This document shows positions 1 through 8,398 of a stretch of DNA of 33,497 nt, one piece after another. The notes under the pieces were generated by a model. The model was not told where the DNA came from, searched no databases, and worked only from the letters and a program-made list of their open reading frames with translations. The number at the start of each line of letters is the position of its first letter. Positions within the stretch are counted from its first letter, which is position 1. The DNA comes from an uncultured Bacteroidota bacterium (GTDB lineage: Bacteria; Bacteroidota; Bacteroidia; Bacteroidales; GWA2-32-17): assembly GCA_903837285.1 (NCBI GenBank), contig CAILUD010000228.1, forward strand, positions 1 through 33,497, written 5' to 3'. A program made the translations under genes and the position numbers.

Positions 1-1141
1 TATTTATTTTATTTTCAATACTATCTCTTACATTTATATAATTAATATAACTTTCAAGTGCTTTTTCGAACTGTTTATTAATGTAAAATTTCCGATACAA
101 TAAAGAATAATACCCCGAAAGCGCTTCTTTGTTATTTGTTTTATTAATTACTTCATTAGTTAAATCTAGGTAAATATCAGCCTCTTTAATTTCATTTGAT
201 TCAAGTAGTAAACTAATTTTGCCTAAATATGCCTGTGAAAGTTCCTTTTGAAGATTGTTTTTTTTAAGAATTACAATTGCAGAATCTATATAACAAGATG
301 CCTCGCTATATTCTTTCATGTGAAACAAAGTACTTCCTATATTTACATATATATTAGATAGCTCTCTTGGAAAATTATTTCCTTTTGCATACAATATTAC
401 TTCACTAAATAACTGTTTTGCTTTATCAAACTTTTTTTCTATAATATAAGTCAGACAAATATTCATTTTCAAATGATTTGCTAATCTTTTATTCTTTTCT
501 TTTTCAGCAAATTTTAATCCTTCAAAAAAATCTATCATCGCTTCTTTAATTTGCCCTGAACTTAGTTTTATTAAGCCCAAATTATTTCTAAAAGCACCAG
601 TATAATAGTCTAGCTTATTTGCTTCCGACAATGCCAATCCTTCATAATAAAGCTCTAATGCAACTTTTGGTTCATTTTTAGATTCTTTTATTATACCTAT
701 TAAATTGAATAACTCTAAAATGTTTTTATTGTCTTTCTCCAATTTTGAAATGATTAATAAATCGTTGAGTATTTTTTCTGCTTTTACACAATTTCCTTTT
801 TCAAATTCAAGATAAGCGATTCTTATTTTTGAAAGGTTTTCGAAATGGGTTGACTTTGCAAGTTCGGCTTCTTTTCTACTTAATTTAAAATATTCTGTTG
901 CCTTTTCAAGTCTTTGGTTGTAAAAAAAATAATTGCCATAATATATATGAACTTCAGCCTTTGTTTCATTAGTTGGGGATTTAAAAATGGCCTCCTGCCC
1001 TTTGTTAAACATTAATGTAGAATCGAAATATGAGGCATCTTTAACCTCTAATAACAATCGTTTTATATCAGCTTTTTGCTGAGAAAAACACATGTTAATT
1101 ATAGAAAGACAAAAAACAGTTATTAATATTTTAAGTTTCAT
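1..1141 (-). CDS. TPR-repeat protein, 3' part cut by window edge
   Basis: An open frame runs on the minus strand from ATG at 1141 to base 1 with no stop, giving about 380 residues. It begins with a signal peptide (MKLKILITVFCLSIINMCFS, then QQ), so the protein is exported or membrane-bound. The rest is a run of helical tetratricopeptide repeats of about 35-40 residues, with signatures such as LGLIKLSSGQIKEAMIDFFE and NIGSTLFHMKEYSEASCYID. The visible end reads ALESYINYINVRDSIEN. In Bacteroidota this KDSI/RDSI-type segment usually precedes a transmembrane helix and then a histidine kinase, LuxR-type HTH or SpoIIE phosphatase domain. I therefore infer an N-terminal sensory part of a signalling protein, but the output domain lies outside the window. 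No clear promoter was seen upstream of 1141. It is transcribed away from mnmG. Confidence 0.8.
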   Translation of the reverse strand, partial: MKLKILITVFCLSIINMCFSQQKADIKRLLLEVKDASYFDSTLMFNKGQEAIFKSPTNETKAEVHIYYGNYFFYNQRLEKATEYFKLSRKEAELAKSTHFENLSKIRIAYLEFEKGNCVKAEKILNDLLIISKLEKDNKNILELFNLIGIIKESKNEPKVALELYYEGLALSEANKLDYYTGAFRNNLGLIKLSSGQIKEAMIDFFEGLKFAEKEKNKRLANHLKMNICLTYIIEKKFDKAKQLFSEVILYAKGNNFPRELSNIYVNIGSTLFHMKEYSEASCYIDSAIVILKKNNLQKELSQAYLGKISLLLESNEIKEADIYLDLTNEVINKTNNKEALSGYYSLLYRKFYINKQFEKALESYINYINVRDSIENKIN

Positions 1142-1270
1142 CTAAGTTTCTGTATTTTAAAGACACTAAAATAATTAAACTAGATTCAGAAAGCACAAAA
1201 TATAAATAATAAAATTCAAAACTAGCATTTTTTTGGTGTATTTTTCAACTAAAATTTATGATAAACTTTT

Positions 1271-1500
1271 GTGGCCGGTAAAAACAAAAGGTGCTACCCC
1301 TCTTGTTTTCTGGTAAAGAATATAGTGACTTTGTAACAGTTCTCATAAGTATTTTTGATTTTTAGGTAAGGGTTATTTTATTTAAAATTTCATTTTGGTT
1401 TGTGAAATTTTAATGAAGCGCTACTAATTATCGAAACTTTATTAAGCGCTTCAAAATCTATTTGGTGAGAAAAACCGGCTTAAGCCGGTTTTTTCTTTTT
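1271..1500 (+). ncRNA. candidate structured small RNA or leader ending in an intrinsic terminator
   Basis: Four stem-loops follow each other on the plus strand. Arms 1281-1291 and 1299-1309 pair with one A-C mismatch. Arms 1382-1392 and 1403-1413 pair perfectly over 11 bp around a 10-nt loop. Arms 1414-1422 and 1445-1453 (tgaagcgct / agcgcttca) pair perfectly over 9 bp. Finally 1470-1493 is a perfect 24-nt palindrome followed by T-rich sequence. The second and third stems abut with no gap, which is unlikely for random AT-rich DNA. The mnmG -7 box lies downstream of the terminator, so the element looks like an independent transcript rather than the mnmG leader. It does not show tmRNA, SRP RNA or RNase P hallmarks that I recognise. 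A 6S-like RNA is possible but unproven. The 5' end is a guess. Confidence 0.35.
1470..1500 (+). terminator. intrinsic terminator upstream of mnmG
   Basis: A perfect inverted repeat, aaaaaccggctt / aagccggttttt, covers 1470-1493 and is followed by ttttcttttt. A GC-rich stem core (ccggc/gccgg) plus a T tract is the classic Rho-independent form. Because the stem itself has A and T flanks it could act in both directions, but the longer T run lies on the plus strand. It would end the putative RNA at 1271-1493 and insulate mnmG. Confidence 0.6.
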
Positions 1501-1546
1501 AAGAATACGAGATTTTAAACAATATAAAGTTTTTACATATTCATTG

Positions 1547-1554
1547 TATCTTTG
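1547..1554 (+). promoter_or_regulatory. mnmG promoter -7 box (TATCTTTG)
   Basis: TATCTTTG matches the Bacteroidetes -7 consensus TAnnTTTG exactly. No good -33 TTTG is seen at the usual distance. The box ends only five bases before the mnmG ATG at 1560, so the transcript from it would have almost no leader. Confidence 0.5.
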
Positions 1555-1559
1555 CATTA

Positions 1560-3437
1560 ATGAAACTATCATTTGACATTATTGTTGTTGGGGCCGGACA
1601 TGCAGGTTGTGAAGCGGCGGCAGCAGCAGCAAATCTGGGTTCTAAAACATTACTTATTACTCACGACATGACCAAAATGGCTCAAATGTCGTGCAACCCG
1701 GCAATGGGCGGAATAGCAAAAGGTCAAATAGTAAGAGAAATTGATGCTTTGGGCGGAAAAGCAGGAATAATTACCGATAAAACGACTATTCAATTTAGAA
1801 TGTTAAATCGCTCAAAAGGTCCAGCAATGTGGAGCCCAAGAGCACAATGCGATAAAACACTATTTACTTTTGAATGGCGGAAAGAACTTGAATCAATTTC
1901 AAATTTAAGTTTCTGGCAAGATGACGTTATTGAATTAATTATTAAAAACAATAAAATTTGTGGTGTAAAAACCCGAATGGGAGTCGAATTTTTTGCCGGA
2001 GCAGTAATTCTTACAAATGGAACTTTTTTAAACGGATTAATTCATATTGGAAAAGAAAGCGTTTCTGGCGGAAGAATATCCGAACCTGCATCTTTTGGAT
2101 TAACACCACAACTTGTTGAATTTGGCTTTTCTGTTGGAAGAATGAAAACAGGAACACCTGCAAGACTTGACGGAAGAACGATAGATTTTAATAAATTAAT
2201 AGAACAAAAAGGCGACGAAGTTTCAGGAAAATTTAGCTATTTGCCAGAGAGAAAAACCACCTTATCACAACGCAGTTGTTTTATTGCTCACACCAGTAAA
2301 GATGTTCATAATATCCTTGCTACAGGCTTTGAAAATTCGCCAATGTTCAACGGAACAATTCAAAGTACTGGTCCAAGATATTGCCCAAGTATAGAAACAA
2401 AACTAATTACTTTTAGCGATAAAAACAGTCACCAATTATTTATTGAACCTGAAGGCGAACAGACAGAAGAATATTATATAAATGGTTTCTCAAGCAGCCT
2501 TCCTTGGGAAGTACAATATGAAGCTTTACAAAAAATAGAAGGATTAGAAAACGTTAAAATTTTCCGTCCCGGATACGCAATAGAATACGATTATTTTGAC
2601 CCAACACAATTACTCCCAACCTTAGAAACAAAGCTTATTGAAAACTTGTTTTTTGCTGGTCAAATTAATGGAACTACAGGATACGAAGAAGCCGGAGCGC
2701 AAGGATTAATGGCTGCAATAAATGCACATCAAAAAATCAATAATTCTACCCCTCTTGTCCTAAACAGAAACGAAGCTTATATCGGAGTTTTAATCGACGA
2801 TTTAGTTACAAAAGGTGTTGACGAACCATACAGAATGTTTACCTCAAGAGCAGAATATAGAATATTACTTAGACAGGATAATGCCGATTCTAGACTAACT
2901 AAAATTGGTTTCGATTTAGGTTTGGCAACAAAAGAAAGACTAGAAACCTTACAGAATAAAGTCAAATTTACAAATGTAATTACGGCCTTTTTAAAAGATT
3001 TTTCTGTAGATCCAGCTATAATAAATTCCATGTTAGAGAAAGCCGGAACTTCAATAATTAATCAAAAAACTAAGACTGTGGATTTACTCGGAAGACCACA
3101 AATAAACTTGGTTGATTTATTAAAAAACATACCTGAATTTAGCTCCATTGAAAATGAAATTCCGGCTGAATTAAAATCAGAAATTTTAGAAAGCTGCGAA
3201 ATAGGAATCAAGTATAAAGGGTATATTGAAAGAGAAAAACAGCTTGCAAATAAACTTTTAAAGTTCGAAGAACTTTCTATTCCTGCCAATTTTGAATACG
3301 AAAAGCTTTCATCATTATCAACAGAAGCCAGACAAAAATTAGGTAAAATTCAGCCGCAAACAATCGGACAAGCATTAAGAATTCCCGGCGTATCTCCGTC
3401 GGATATAAATATACTTTTAGTATTTCTTGGCAGATAA
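1560..3437 (+). CDS. mnmG: tRNA uridine-5-carboxymethylaminomethyl modification enzyme, FAD subunit MnmG (GidA)
   Basis: MnmG works with MnmE to place the carboxymethylaminomethyl group on wobble uridine 34 of certain tRNAs, using FAD, NADH and a folate one-carbon unit. The 625-residue product has the usual family length. It starts with a Rossmann FAD motif G11-A-G13-H-A-G16 followed by CEAA, then NPAMGGIAKGQIVREIDALG near residue 47, GGRISEPAS, NGTTGYEEAGAQGL and PYRMFTSRAEYRILLRQDNA, all diagnostic of the family. The C-terminal helical domain that contacts MnmE and tRNA is complete. The start at 1560 is forced, because the nucleotide-binding motif begins ten residues later. The adenine deaminase gene follows after 33 bases, with a parS site in the gap. 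mnmG (gidA) is often close to the replication origin, which fits the parS sites here. Confidence 0.98.
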   Translation: MKLSFDIIVVGAGHAGCEAAAAAANLGSKTLLITHDMTKMAQMSCNPAMGGIAKGQIVREIDALGGKAGIITDKTTIQFRMLNRSKGPAMWSPRAQCDKTLFTFEWRKELESISNLSFWQDDVIELIIKNNKICGVKTRMGVEFFAGAVILTNGTFLNGLIHIGKESVSGGRISEPASFGLTPQLVEFGFSVGRMKTGTPARLDGRTIDFNKLIEQKGDEVSGKFSYLPERKTTLSQRSCFIAHTSKDVHNILATGFENSPMFNGTIQSTGPRYCPSIETKLITFSDKNSHQLFIEPEGEQTEEYYINGFSSSLPWEVQYEALQKIEGLENVKIFRPGYAIEYDYFDPTQLLPTLETKLIENLFFAGQINGTTGYEEAGAQGLMAAINAHQKINNSTPLVLNRNEAYIGVLIDDLVTKGVDEPYRMFTSRAEYRILLRQDNADSRLTKIGFDLGLATKERLETLQNKVKFTNVITAFLKDFSVDPAIINSMLEKAGTSIINQKTKTVDLLGRPQINLVDLLKNIPEFSSIENEIPAELKSEILESCEIGIKYKGYIEREKQLANKLLKFEELSIPANFEYEKLSSLSTEARQKLGKIQPQTIGQALRIPGVSPSDINILLVFLGR

Positions 3438-3446
3438 AAAATGTCA

Positions 3447-3462
3447 AGTTTCACGTGAAACC
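3447..3462. promoter_or_regulatory. parS: parS centromere-like site 1 (ParB binding)
   Basis: The core GTTTCACGTGAAAC at 3448-3461 is a perfect 14-bp palindrome and equals the core of the widely conserved bacterial parS consensus TGTTTCACGTGAAACA. Only the two outermost bases differ (a and c). It lies in the 33-base gap between mnmG and the adenine deaminase gene. A second near-perfect copy is 1.6 kb away, so chance is not a reasonable explanation. Confidence 0.85.
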
Positions 3463-3470
3463 AAAATTAA

Positions 3471-5087
3471 ATGAATACAATTAAAGGAAATATAGTTGAC
3501 GTTGTAAACAAAGAAATTTACAAAGGAGAAATCTTTTTTACAGATGTAATCGAAAAAATTGAAAGGAAAAATGTAGAAGAAACTCAATTTATTTTACCCG
3601 GCTTTGTTAACGCGCATGTACATATCGAAAGTAGCATGCTTTCACCTTTTGAATTCTCAAAACAAGTAGTAAAACATGGAACTGTTGCCATAGTTACCGA
3701 CCCTCACGAAATTGCAAATGTATTAGGAATTGAAGGTGTAAACTACATGATTGAAAACGCAAAAAAAGGTCCTGTAAAAGTTTTTTTTGGTGCCCCTTCC
3801 TGTGTTCCTTCAACAACATTTGAGAGTTCAGGTTCTGTGATTAATTCAAAAGATATTGATGAACTTTTATCAAGAAACGAGATTTTTTTCCTTAGCGAAA
3901 TGATGAATTTTCCGGGAGTAATTTTTGGAAATAAAGAGGTGCATGCAAAATTAAATGCTGCAAAAAAATACAATAAACCGGTAGATGGTCATGCCCCAGG
4001 TTTAAGTAAAATTGATATACAAAAATATATTTCGAGCGGAATTTCTACCGACCACGAATGCTTCAATATTCAAGAAGCTATAGATAAAATTAGCTTTGGA
4101 ATGAAGGTTCAAATAAGAGAAGGAAGCGCTGCTAAAAATTTTGAAGCACTTTTTCCATTAATAGAATCTCACCCGGAAATGATAATGCTTTGCACCGACG
4201 ATTCACATCCCGATGATTTATTAAAAGGACATATAAATCTTCTTGCAAAAAGAGCATTTGAAAAAAATCTGGATTATTTTAATGTACTTAGAACTTGTTC
4301 ATATAATCCGATTAAACATTATAATTTACCTGTTGGACTTTTACAAAAAGGAGACGCGGCAGATTTCATAATTTGTACAGATAAATATGCGTCAAATATT
4401 TCATCGGTATATATAAATGGCAAAGAAAAACTGACTGAAAATTATACTCAATTTTCTTCCCTTTCTCCAAATAATTTTAAAGCAGCTTCCATTTCTGAAA
4501 AAGATATTTCATTCAAAAATATTGGTAAATTCTGTAATATAATTTCTGTAATTGATGGAGAACTTATAACCCAAAAAGAGAAATTAAATTACTCAGATGT
4601 TTTTAATAATGATAATTCATTTAAACCTGGATTTAATAAAATAGTTGTTATAAATCGTTACGAAAAAAATGCAACTCCTGTTATTGGAATAGTAAAAAAC
4701 TTCAACATAAAAAACGGTGCAATTGCAAGTACAATTGCTCACGATAGTCATAATATAATTTCGATAGGCGATTCCGATTTTGAAATTGCAAAAGCAATAA
4801 ATTTGGTGATAGAATCTAAAGGTGGAATTTCTGCTTGCAATGAAATTCAATCTGAATTATTGCCTTTAGAAATTGCAGGAATTATGACTTCAAAAAATGT
4901 TGAATGGGTTGCCGAAAAATATAAAGCAATTTCGGATTTTGCAAAAAAAGAACTTGGCACAAATTTAAATGCTCCATTTATGACAATGTCATTTTTGGCA
5001 CTGCTTGTAATTCCGGAATTAAAAATTGGCGACAAGGGACTTTTTGACATAAGAACTTTAGAATTTGTAACTCTTTTCGAAAATTAA
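3471..5087 (+). CDS. ade: adenine deaminase (amidohydrolase family)
   Basis: The enzyme converts adenine to hypoxanthine and ammonia in purine salvage, using two metal ions (Mn or Fe). The 538-residue product shows the family signature: an N-terminal beta-rich segment, then H49-x-H51 in GFVNAHVHIESSML, TDPHEIANVLG at about 76-86, a later DGHAPGL, STDHECF, and CTDDSHPDDLL that supplies the catalytic aspartates. The C-terminal part includes IAHDSHNIISIG and LPLEIAGIMT, as in full-length adenine deaminases. There is no signal peptide, so it is cytoplasmic. It sits between mnmG and uvrC with short gaps on both sides, each gap holding a parS site. In Bacteroides, as I remember it, an adenine phosphoribosyltransferase gene lies near these neighbours, so a salvage enzyme swap is possible. 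Confidence 0.95.
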   Translation: MNTIKGNIVDVVNKEIYKGEIFFTDVIEKIERKNVEETQFILPGFVNAHVHIESSMLSPFEFSKQVVKHGTVAIVTDPHEIANVLGIEGVNYMIENAKKGPVKVFFGAPSCVPSTTFESSGSVINSKDIDELLSRNEIFFLSEMMNFPGVIFGNKEVHAKLNAAKKYNKPVDGHAPGLSKIDIQKYISSGISTDHECFNIQEAIDKISFGMKVQIREGSAAKNFEALFPLIESHPEMIMLCTDDSHPDDLLKGHINLLAKRAFEKNLDYFNVLRTCSYNPIKHYNLPVGLLQKGDAADFIICTDKYASNISSVYINGKEKLTENYTQFSSLSPNNFKAASISEKDISFKNIGKFCNIISVIDGELITQKEKLNYSDVFNNDNSFKPGFNKIVVINRYEKNATPVIGIVKNFNIKNGAIASTIAHDSHNIISIGDSDFEIAKAINLVIESKGGISACNEIQSELLPLEIAGIMTSKNVEWVAEKYKAISDFAKKELGTNLNAPFMTMSFLALLVIPELKIGDKGLFDIRTLEFVTLFEN

Positions 5088-5088
5088 C

Positions 5089-5104
5089 GGTTTCACGTGG
5101 AACG
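5089..5104. promoter_or_regulatory. parS: parS site 2, overlapping the uvrC start codon
   Basis: The core GTTTCACGTGGAAC at 5090-5103 is the reverse complement of GTTCCACGTGAAAC, the core of the Bacillus subtilis-type parS (TGTTCCACGTGAAACA). Fourteen of sixteen positions match. It starts two bases after the adenine deaminase stop codon, and its centre (CAC/GTG) provides the GTG start codon of uvrC at 5097. Confidence 0.85.
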
Positions 5105-6905
5105 CATAAAAGAAAACATTTTATCCATTATTCAAAATTTACCTCCTAAGCCGGGAGTTTACAAATTCATAAATAATGAGGAAAAAATAATTTATGTAGG
5201 AAAAGCAAAAAATTTAAAGAAAAGAGTAAACTCCTATTTTTCAAAAATTCATTTAGACGCAAAAACCAGAATTCTTGTTTCTAAGATATTACACATTGAT
5301 TATGTTGTAGTTAACTCCGAATCTGATGCCTTACTGCTTGAAAATAACCTAATTAAGGAATTACAGCCAAAATATAACATTTTATTAAAAGACGATAAAA
5401 CTTATCCATGGATTTGTATAACAAATGAACAATTTCCAAAATTGTTTAAAACCAGAACTAAAATAAATAATGGCTCTTTATACTTTGGCCCATATTCGTC
5501 CGGATATTTATTAAAAGTTTTATTAGAGCTCATTAAACAACTATATCAGTTAAGAAACTGTCATTTAAGCCTAACAGAAGAAAATATAACAAATAACAAA
5601 TTTAAGTCTTGTTTAGAATTTCAAATTGGTAACTGTCTGGCTCCATGCATTGGTTTACAAGACAAAACTAAGTATAATGAGAGTATTCAACAGATAATAA
5701 AAATATTAAAAGGCGATGTTGCGGAGTTAACTAACAACTTAAAGCAAAACATGGCTATGTTAGCTTCAAATCTTAAATTTGAAGAAGCCCAGGAACTCAA
5801 AAACAAATTGCAGATATTAGAAACTTTTCAATCTAAATCTGTTGTAGTTAGTCCAACCATCAGCAATGTAGATGTTTTCTCAATAATTAATGACGAAGAT
5901 GCAGCTTTTGTAAATTACTTGCGTATTGTTAATGGTGCGATAATTCAGACTCATAACATCGTTCTAAAGAAGTATCTAGACGAATCAGAATCGGACCTGT
6001 TATTATCAGCAATTCAAAACCTAAGAGAGATGTTTGAATCCACATCCAAAGAAATTATTGTGCCTTTTAAGCCTGAATTTGAAGTGGAAAAAATTAAAAC
6101 TATTGTTCCGCAAAGAGGTGATAATTTGAAACTTTTGGAGCTTTCGCAAAAAAACGTGAAGCTTTTCCGTCACGATATGCAAATGAATAAGTTAAAAGCA
6201 AATTACGGAAAAGTAAATGTTAGATTATTAGATGAAATAAAAACAGCACTTCATTTACCTGAGTTACCTGTTCATATTGAATGCTTTGACAACTCCAATA
6301 TTCAAGGTGAATTTCCTGTTGCTTCTTGCGTAGTGTTCATTAATGCCAAGCCAAGCAAAAAAGACTATCGGCATTTTAATATTAAAACAGTAGTTGGTCC
6401 CGATGATTTTGCCTCTATGGAAGAAATCGTTGAGAGGCGATATAAGCGATTTTTAGACGAAAAGAAACACTTACCCCAGCTCATTATAATTGACGGCGGA
6501 AAAGGGCAACTGAGTGCCGCATTATCGTCTTTAAACAAACTAGGAATTGCTGACAAAGTAAGCTTAATTTCTATTGCCAAAAAATTAGAAGAAATATTTA
6601 AACCAAACGATCCTCTCCCGCTCTATTTAGACAAACGTTCAGAAGTGTTAAAACTAATACAAAGAATGCGCGATGAAGCTCACAGATTTGGAATAACATT
6701 TCACAGAAATAAACGATCAAAAGCCTTTTTAAAAACAGAACTTGAAGAAATTGATGGCATTGGTGATAAAACAATTGAATTACTTTTAAAGGAATTTAAA
6801 AGTATTGAAAATATAAAAAAGGCTTCGAATGAAGAAATTGAGAATATTGTTGGAAAATCAAAAACAGCAATACTATTAAACTATTTTAATCAATTACAAT
6901 CCTAA
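5097..6905 (+). CDS. uvrC: excinuclease ABC subunit C, UvrC
   Basis: UvrC makes the two incisions around bulky DNA lesions in nucleotide excision repair after UvrA/UvrB recognition. The 602-residue product is full length. The GIY-YIG nuclease domain spans about residues 14-95 (GVY at 20-22, YVG at 33-35, glutamate E82 in LLENNLIKEL). A UVR UvrB-binding motif lies near residues 215-245 (NLKFEEAQELKNKL). An RNase H-like nuclease domain follows (IECFDNSNIQGEFPVAS, then IIIDGGKGQL). Two helix-hairpin-helix motifs end the protein (DGIGDKTIELLLKEFKSI). The start is GTG at 5097, because no in-frame ATG lies before the conserved GVY segment. That GTG is the centre of a parS site, so ParB binding could affect access to the translation start region of the gene. 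Confidence 0.97.
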   Translation: MERIKENILSIIQNLPPKPGVYKFINNEEKIIYVGKAKNLKKRVNSYFSKIHLDAKTRILVSKILHIDYVVVNSESDALLLENNLIKELQPKYNILLKDDKTYPWICITNEQFPKLFKTRTKINNGSLYFGPYSSGYLLKVLLELIKQLYQLRNCHLSLTEENITNNKFKSCLEFQIGNCLAPCIGLQDKTKYNESIQQIIKILKGDVAELTNNLKQNMAMLASNLKFEEAQELKNKLQILETFQSKSVVVSPTISNVDVFSIINDEDAAFVNYLRIVNGAIIQTHNIVLKKYLDESESDLLLSAIQNLREMFESTSKEIIVPFKPEFEVEKIKTIVPQRGDNLKLLELSQKNVKLFRHDMQMNKLKANYGKVNVRLLDEIKTALHLPELPVHIECFDNSNIQGEFPVASCVVFINAKPSKKDYRHFNIKTVVGPDDFASMEEIVERRYKRFLDEKKHLPQLIIIDGGKGQLSAALSSLNKLGIADKVSLISIAKKLEEIFKPNDPLPLYLDKRSEVLKLIQRMRDEAHRFGITFHRNKRSKAFLKTELEEIDGIGDKTIELLLKEFKSIENIKKASNEEIENIVGKSKTAILLNYFNQLQS

Positions 6906-6910
6906 GGGAG

Positions 6911-7089
6911 ATTGCGGGTCAATTCGCCGCGGCGAACGCAATGACGAACACACCAATAATAACGTCATGGCGGACCTAATCCGCCATCTAATTTTCTATT
7001 CTATAGATTTCTACTTATCAGTCTTCGAGAGCCTCAGACTGACAGAATATTGTCACATTGAGTGTCCGCCGTGGCGGATCGAAATGTGA
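6911..7089. repeat. stack of four palindromic repeats between convergent genes
   Basis: Four hairpins lie between uvrC and the radical SAM gene. First, 6911-6942: attgcg / cgcaat arms enclosing the palindrome ttcgccgcggcgaa (6923-6936). Second, 6967-6987: atggcgga / tccgccat with a 5-nt loop. Third, 7018-7042: tcagtct / agactga. Fourth, 7053-7089: tcacatt / aatgtga arms enclosing tccgccgtggcgga (7065-7078). The GC-rich cores contrast sharply with the AT-rich surroundings. Since the flanking genes converge, these hairpins probably also act as transcription terminators, though none has a strong T tract. Confidence 0.8.
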
Positions 7090-7105
7090 ACAAATATTTA
7101 AACAT

Positions 7106-8398
7106 TTACTTCAAATACTTTTCAATTATTTCTTGGCCAGGATTATAGTAGCCATGGTAAATCTTTGGAAACTCCTTTTTAACAGACTCTATTACATTTT
7201 TAACACCGAGCAATTTACTGTCAAATTTATAGTCTGTTTCACTAATATACCACTCAGGATCAATATTAAAATTTCTCCATTGTATCATGTTAATATCATA
7301 TTGCTTGAGAAATTTTTGTAATTCAATAACTTCTGCCTCACAATCAGTAATTCCTGGGAAAACAAAATAATTTATTGAAACCCAAATATTATATTTTCTG
7401 GCGATTTTAATACTTTCTAAAACATCTTTAAAAGAATAATTTCGGGGTTTGTAATATTTGTTATAAACTTCTTCACGAACAGAGTTCATGCTCACTCTAA
7501 TGCTTTGTAAACCGGCCTTACACATTTCCTCAATTGCTTTAGGATTACTTGCATTTGTGTTTAAATTAATTATTCCTTTTTGAGTTCGCTTTCTAATTTG
7601 TAAAACCGCATCACGTAATGTTTCCCATACTAAAATAGGTTCTCCCTCACAGCCTTGTCCGTAACTAACAACAGGGTTTGGAGCTGTTTCTAAATGATCA
7701 ACAGCAACATCTGCAATTTCATCAGGTGTTGGGACAAATGTTATACGGTTTTGTGTTGACGAAATTTTATGATCTTTGGGTTGATACGAAATACATCCCA
7801 AACATTGTGAATTACATGTTGGCGAAGTTGGTAAAGGCGCTTCCCAACGATTTAAAAAGTAGTTTCTTGCAGCCGGACAAAAATATTCTAACGCACAATA
7901 TGATAAATGTTTAACAAGCCTGTTTTCAGGCTTTAGCTTTATCATTTTCTTAGACCCTGCAATTACTTTTTTCTGATCAAACTGATCACAATCCTGTCTT
8001 ATATCAACCTCTATTCGAAGCGCAGGAACATAAAATTTATTATTAAGCCAACCAACTGCAGAAAAAGCAAAAAGGGGCAAACGGGGCGCTCCTTCATTCG
8101 TTTTCCATGCTGCATGATGCGTTACAGTGTATGCGGGAGCAACAAAAGCTGCTACAGCCAATCTAGATTTAAGTACTTCAGTTTGTCCCGTTTTAATGTT
8201 ATAACCTATTGGATTTCTTCCGGGTAAAAAGAACATATCACTACCAAAAGGTAGTTCTATAAAATCTTCAGGACTAAACTTTATGGTTTCATTTCCAGCC
8301 TGTCCCATAACATTATACCTAGTATCTTCAAAAATATTTCCTTTATCGTCGCAAACAAGCAAATAAGGAACTTTTTCGGGATGAAGTTTTTTAATCAT
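7106..8398 (-). CDS. radical SAM domain protein of unknown substrate
   Basis: The 430-residue protein carries a CX3CX2C cluster, C195-NSQ-C199-LG-C202, the binding motif for a 4Fe-4S cluster that cleaves S-adenosylmethionine. After it come SYGQGCEGEPILVWETL (the GGEP-like element), NLNTNAS, and IRVSMNSV, typical strands of the radical SAM barrel, ending near residue 400. The N-terminal 180 residues form an extra domain, rich in beta strands, with two more cysteines (C168, C174) just before the core. This arrangement is known in a family of uncharacterised radical SAM proteins; I do not know the substrate. No SPASM-type C-terminal cysteine cluster is visible. Its start ATGATTAA overlaps the last eight bases of the upstream BRO-N gene, so the two are translationally coupled. 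Confidence 0.88.
   Translation of the reverse strand: MIKKLHPEKVPYLLVCDDKGNIFEDTRYNVMGQAGNETIKFSPEDFIELPFGSDMFFLPGRNPIGYNIKTGQTEVLKSRLAVAAFVAPAYTVTHHAAWKTNEGAPRLPLFAFSAVGWLNNKFYVPALRIEVDIRQDCDQFDQKKVIAGSKKMIKLKPENRLVKHLSYCALEYFCPAARNYFLNRWEAPLPTSPTCNSQCLGCISYQPKDHKISSTQNRITFVPTPDEIADVAVDHLETAPNPVVSYGQGCEGEPILVWETLRDAVLQIRKRTQKGIINLNTNASNPKAIEEMCKAGLQSIRVSMNSVREEVYNKYYKPRNYSFKDVLESIKIARKYNIWVSINYFVFPGITDCEAEVIELQKFLKQYDINMIQWRNFNIDPEWYISETDYKFDSKLLGVKNVIESVKKEFPKIYHGYYNPGQEIIEKYLK

Larger units (their letters stand above)
1142..1559. other. 418-base gene-free spacer between the TPR gene and mnmG
   Basis: No credible protein-coding frame is present. The first 120 bases are plain AT-rich sequence upstream of the minus-strand TPR gene. 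From about 1271 to 1500 there are four successive hairpins, the last a terminator (described separately). The final 60 bases hold the mnmG promoter. Confidence 0.7.

Noticed and set aside
7058..7321. Plus-strand frame of 87 codons
   Set aside because: It lies partly over repeats and partly antisense to the radical SAM gene, and has no recognisable domain.
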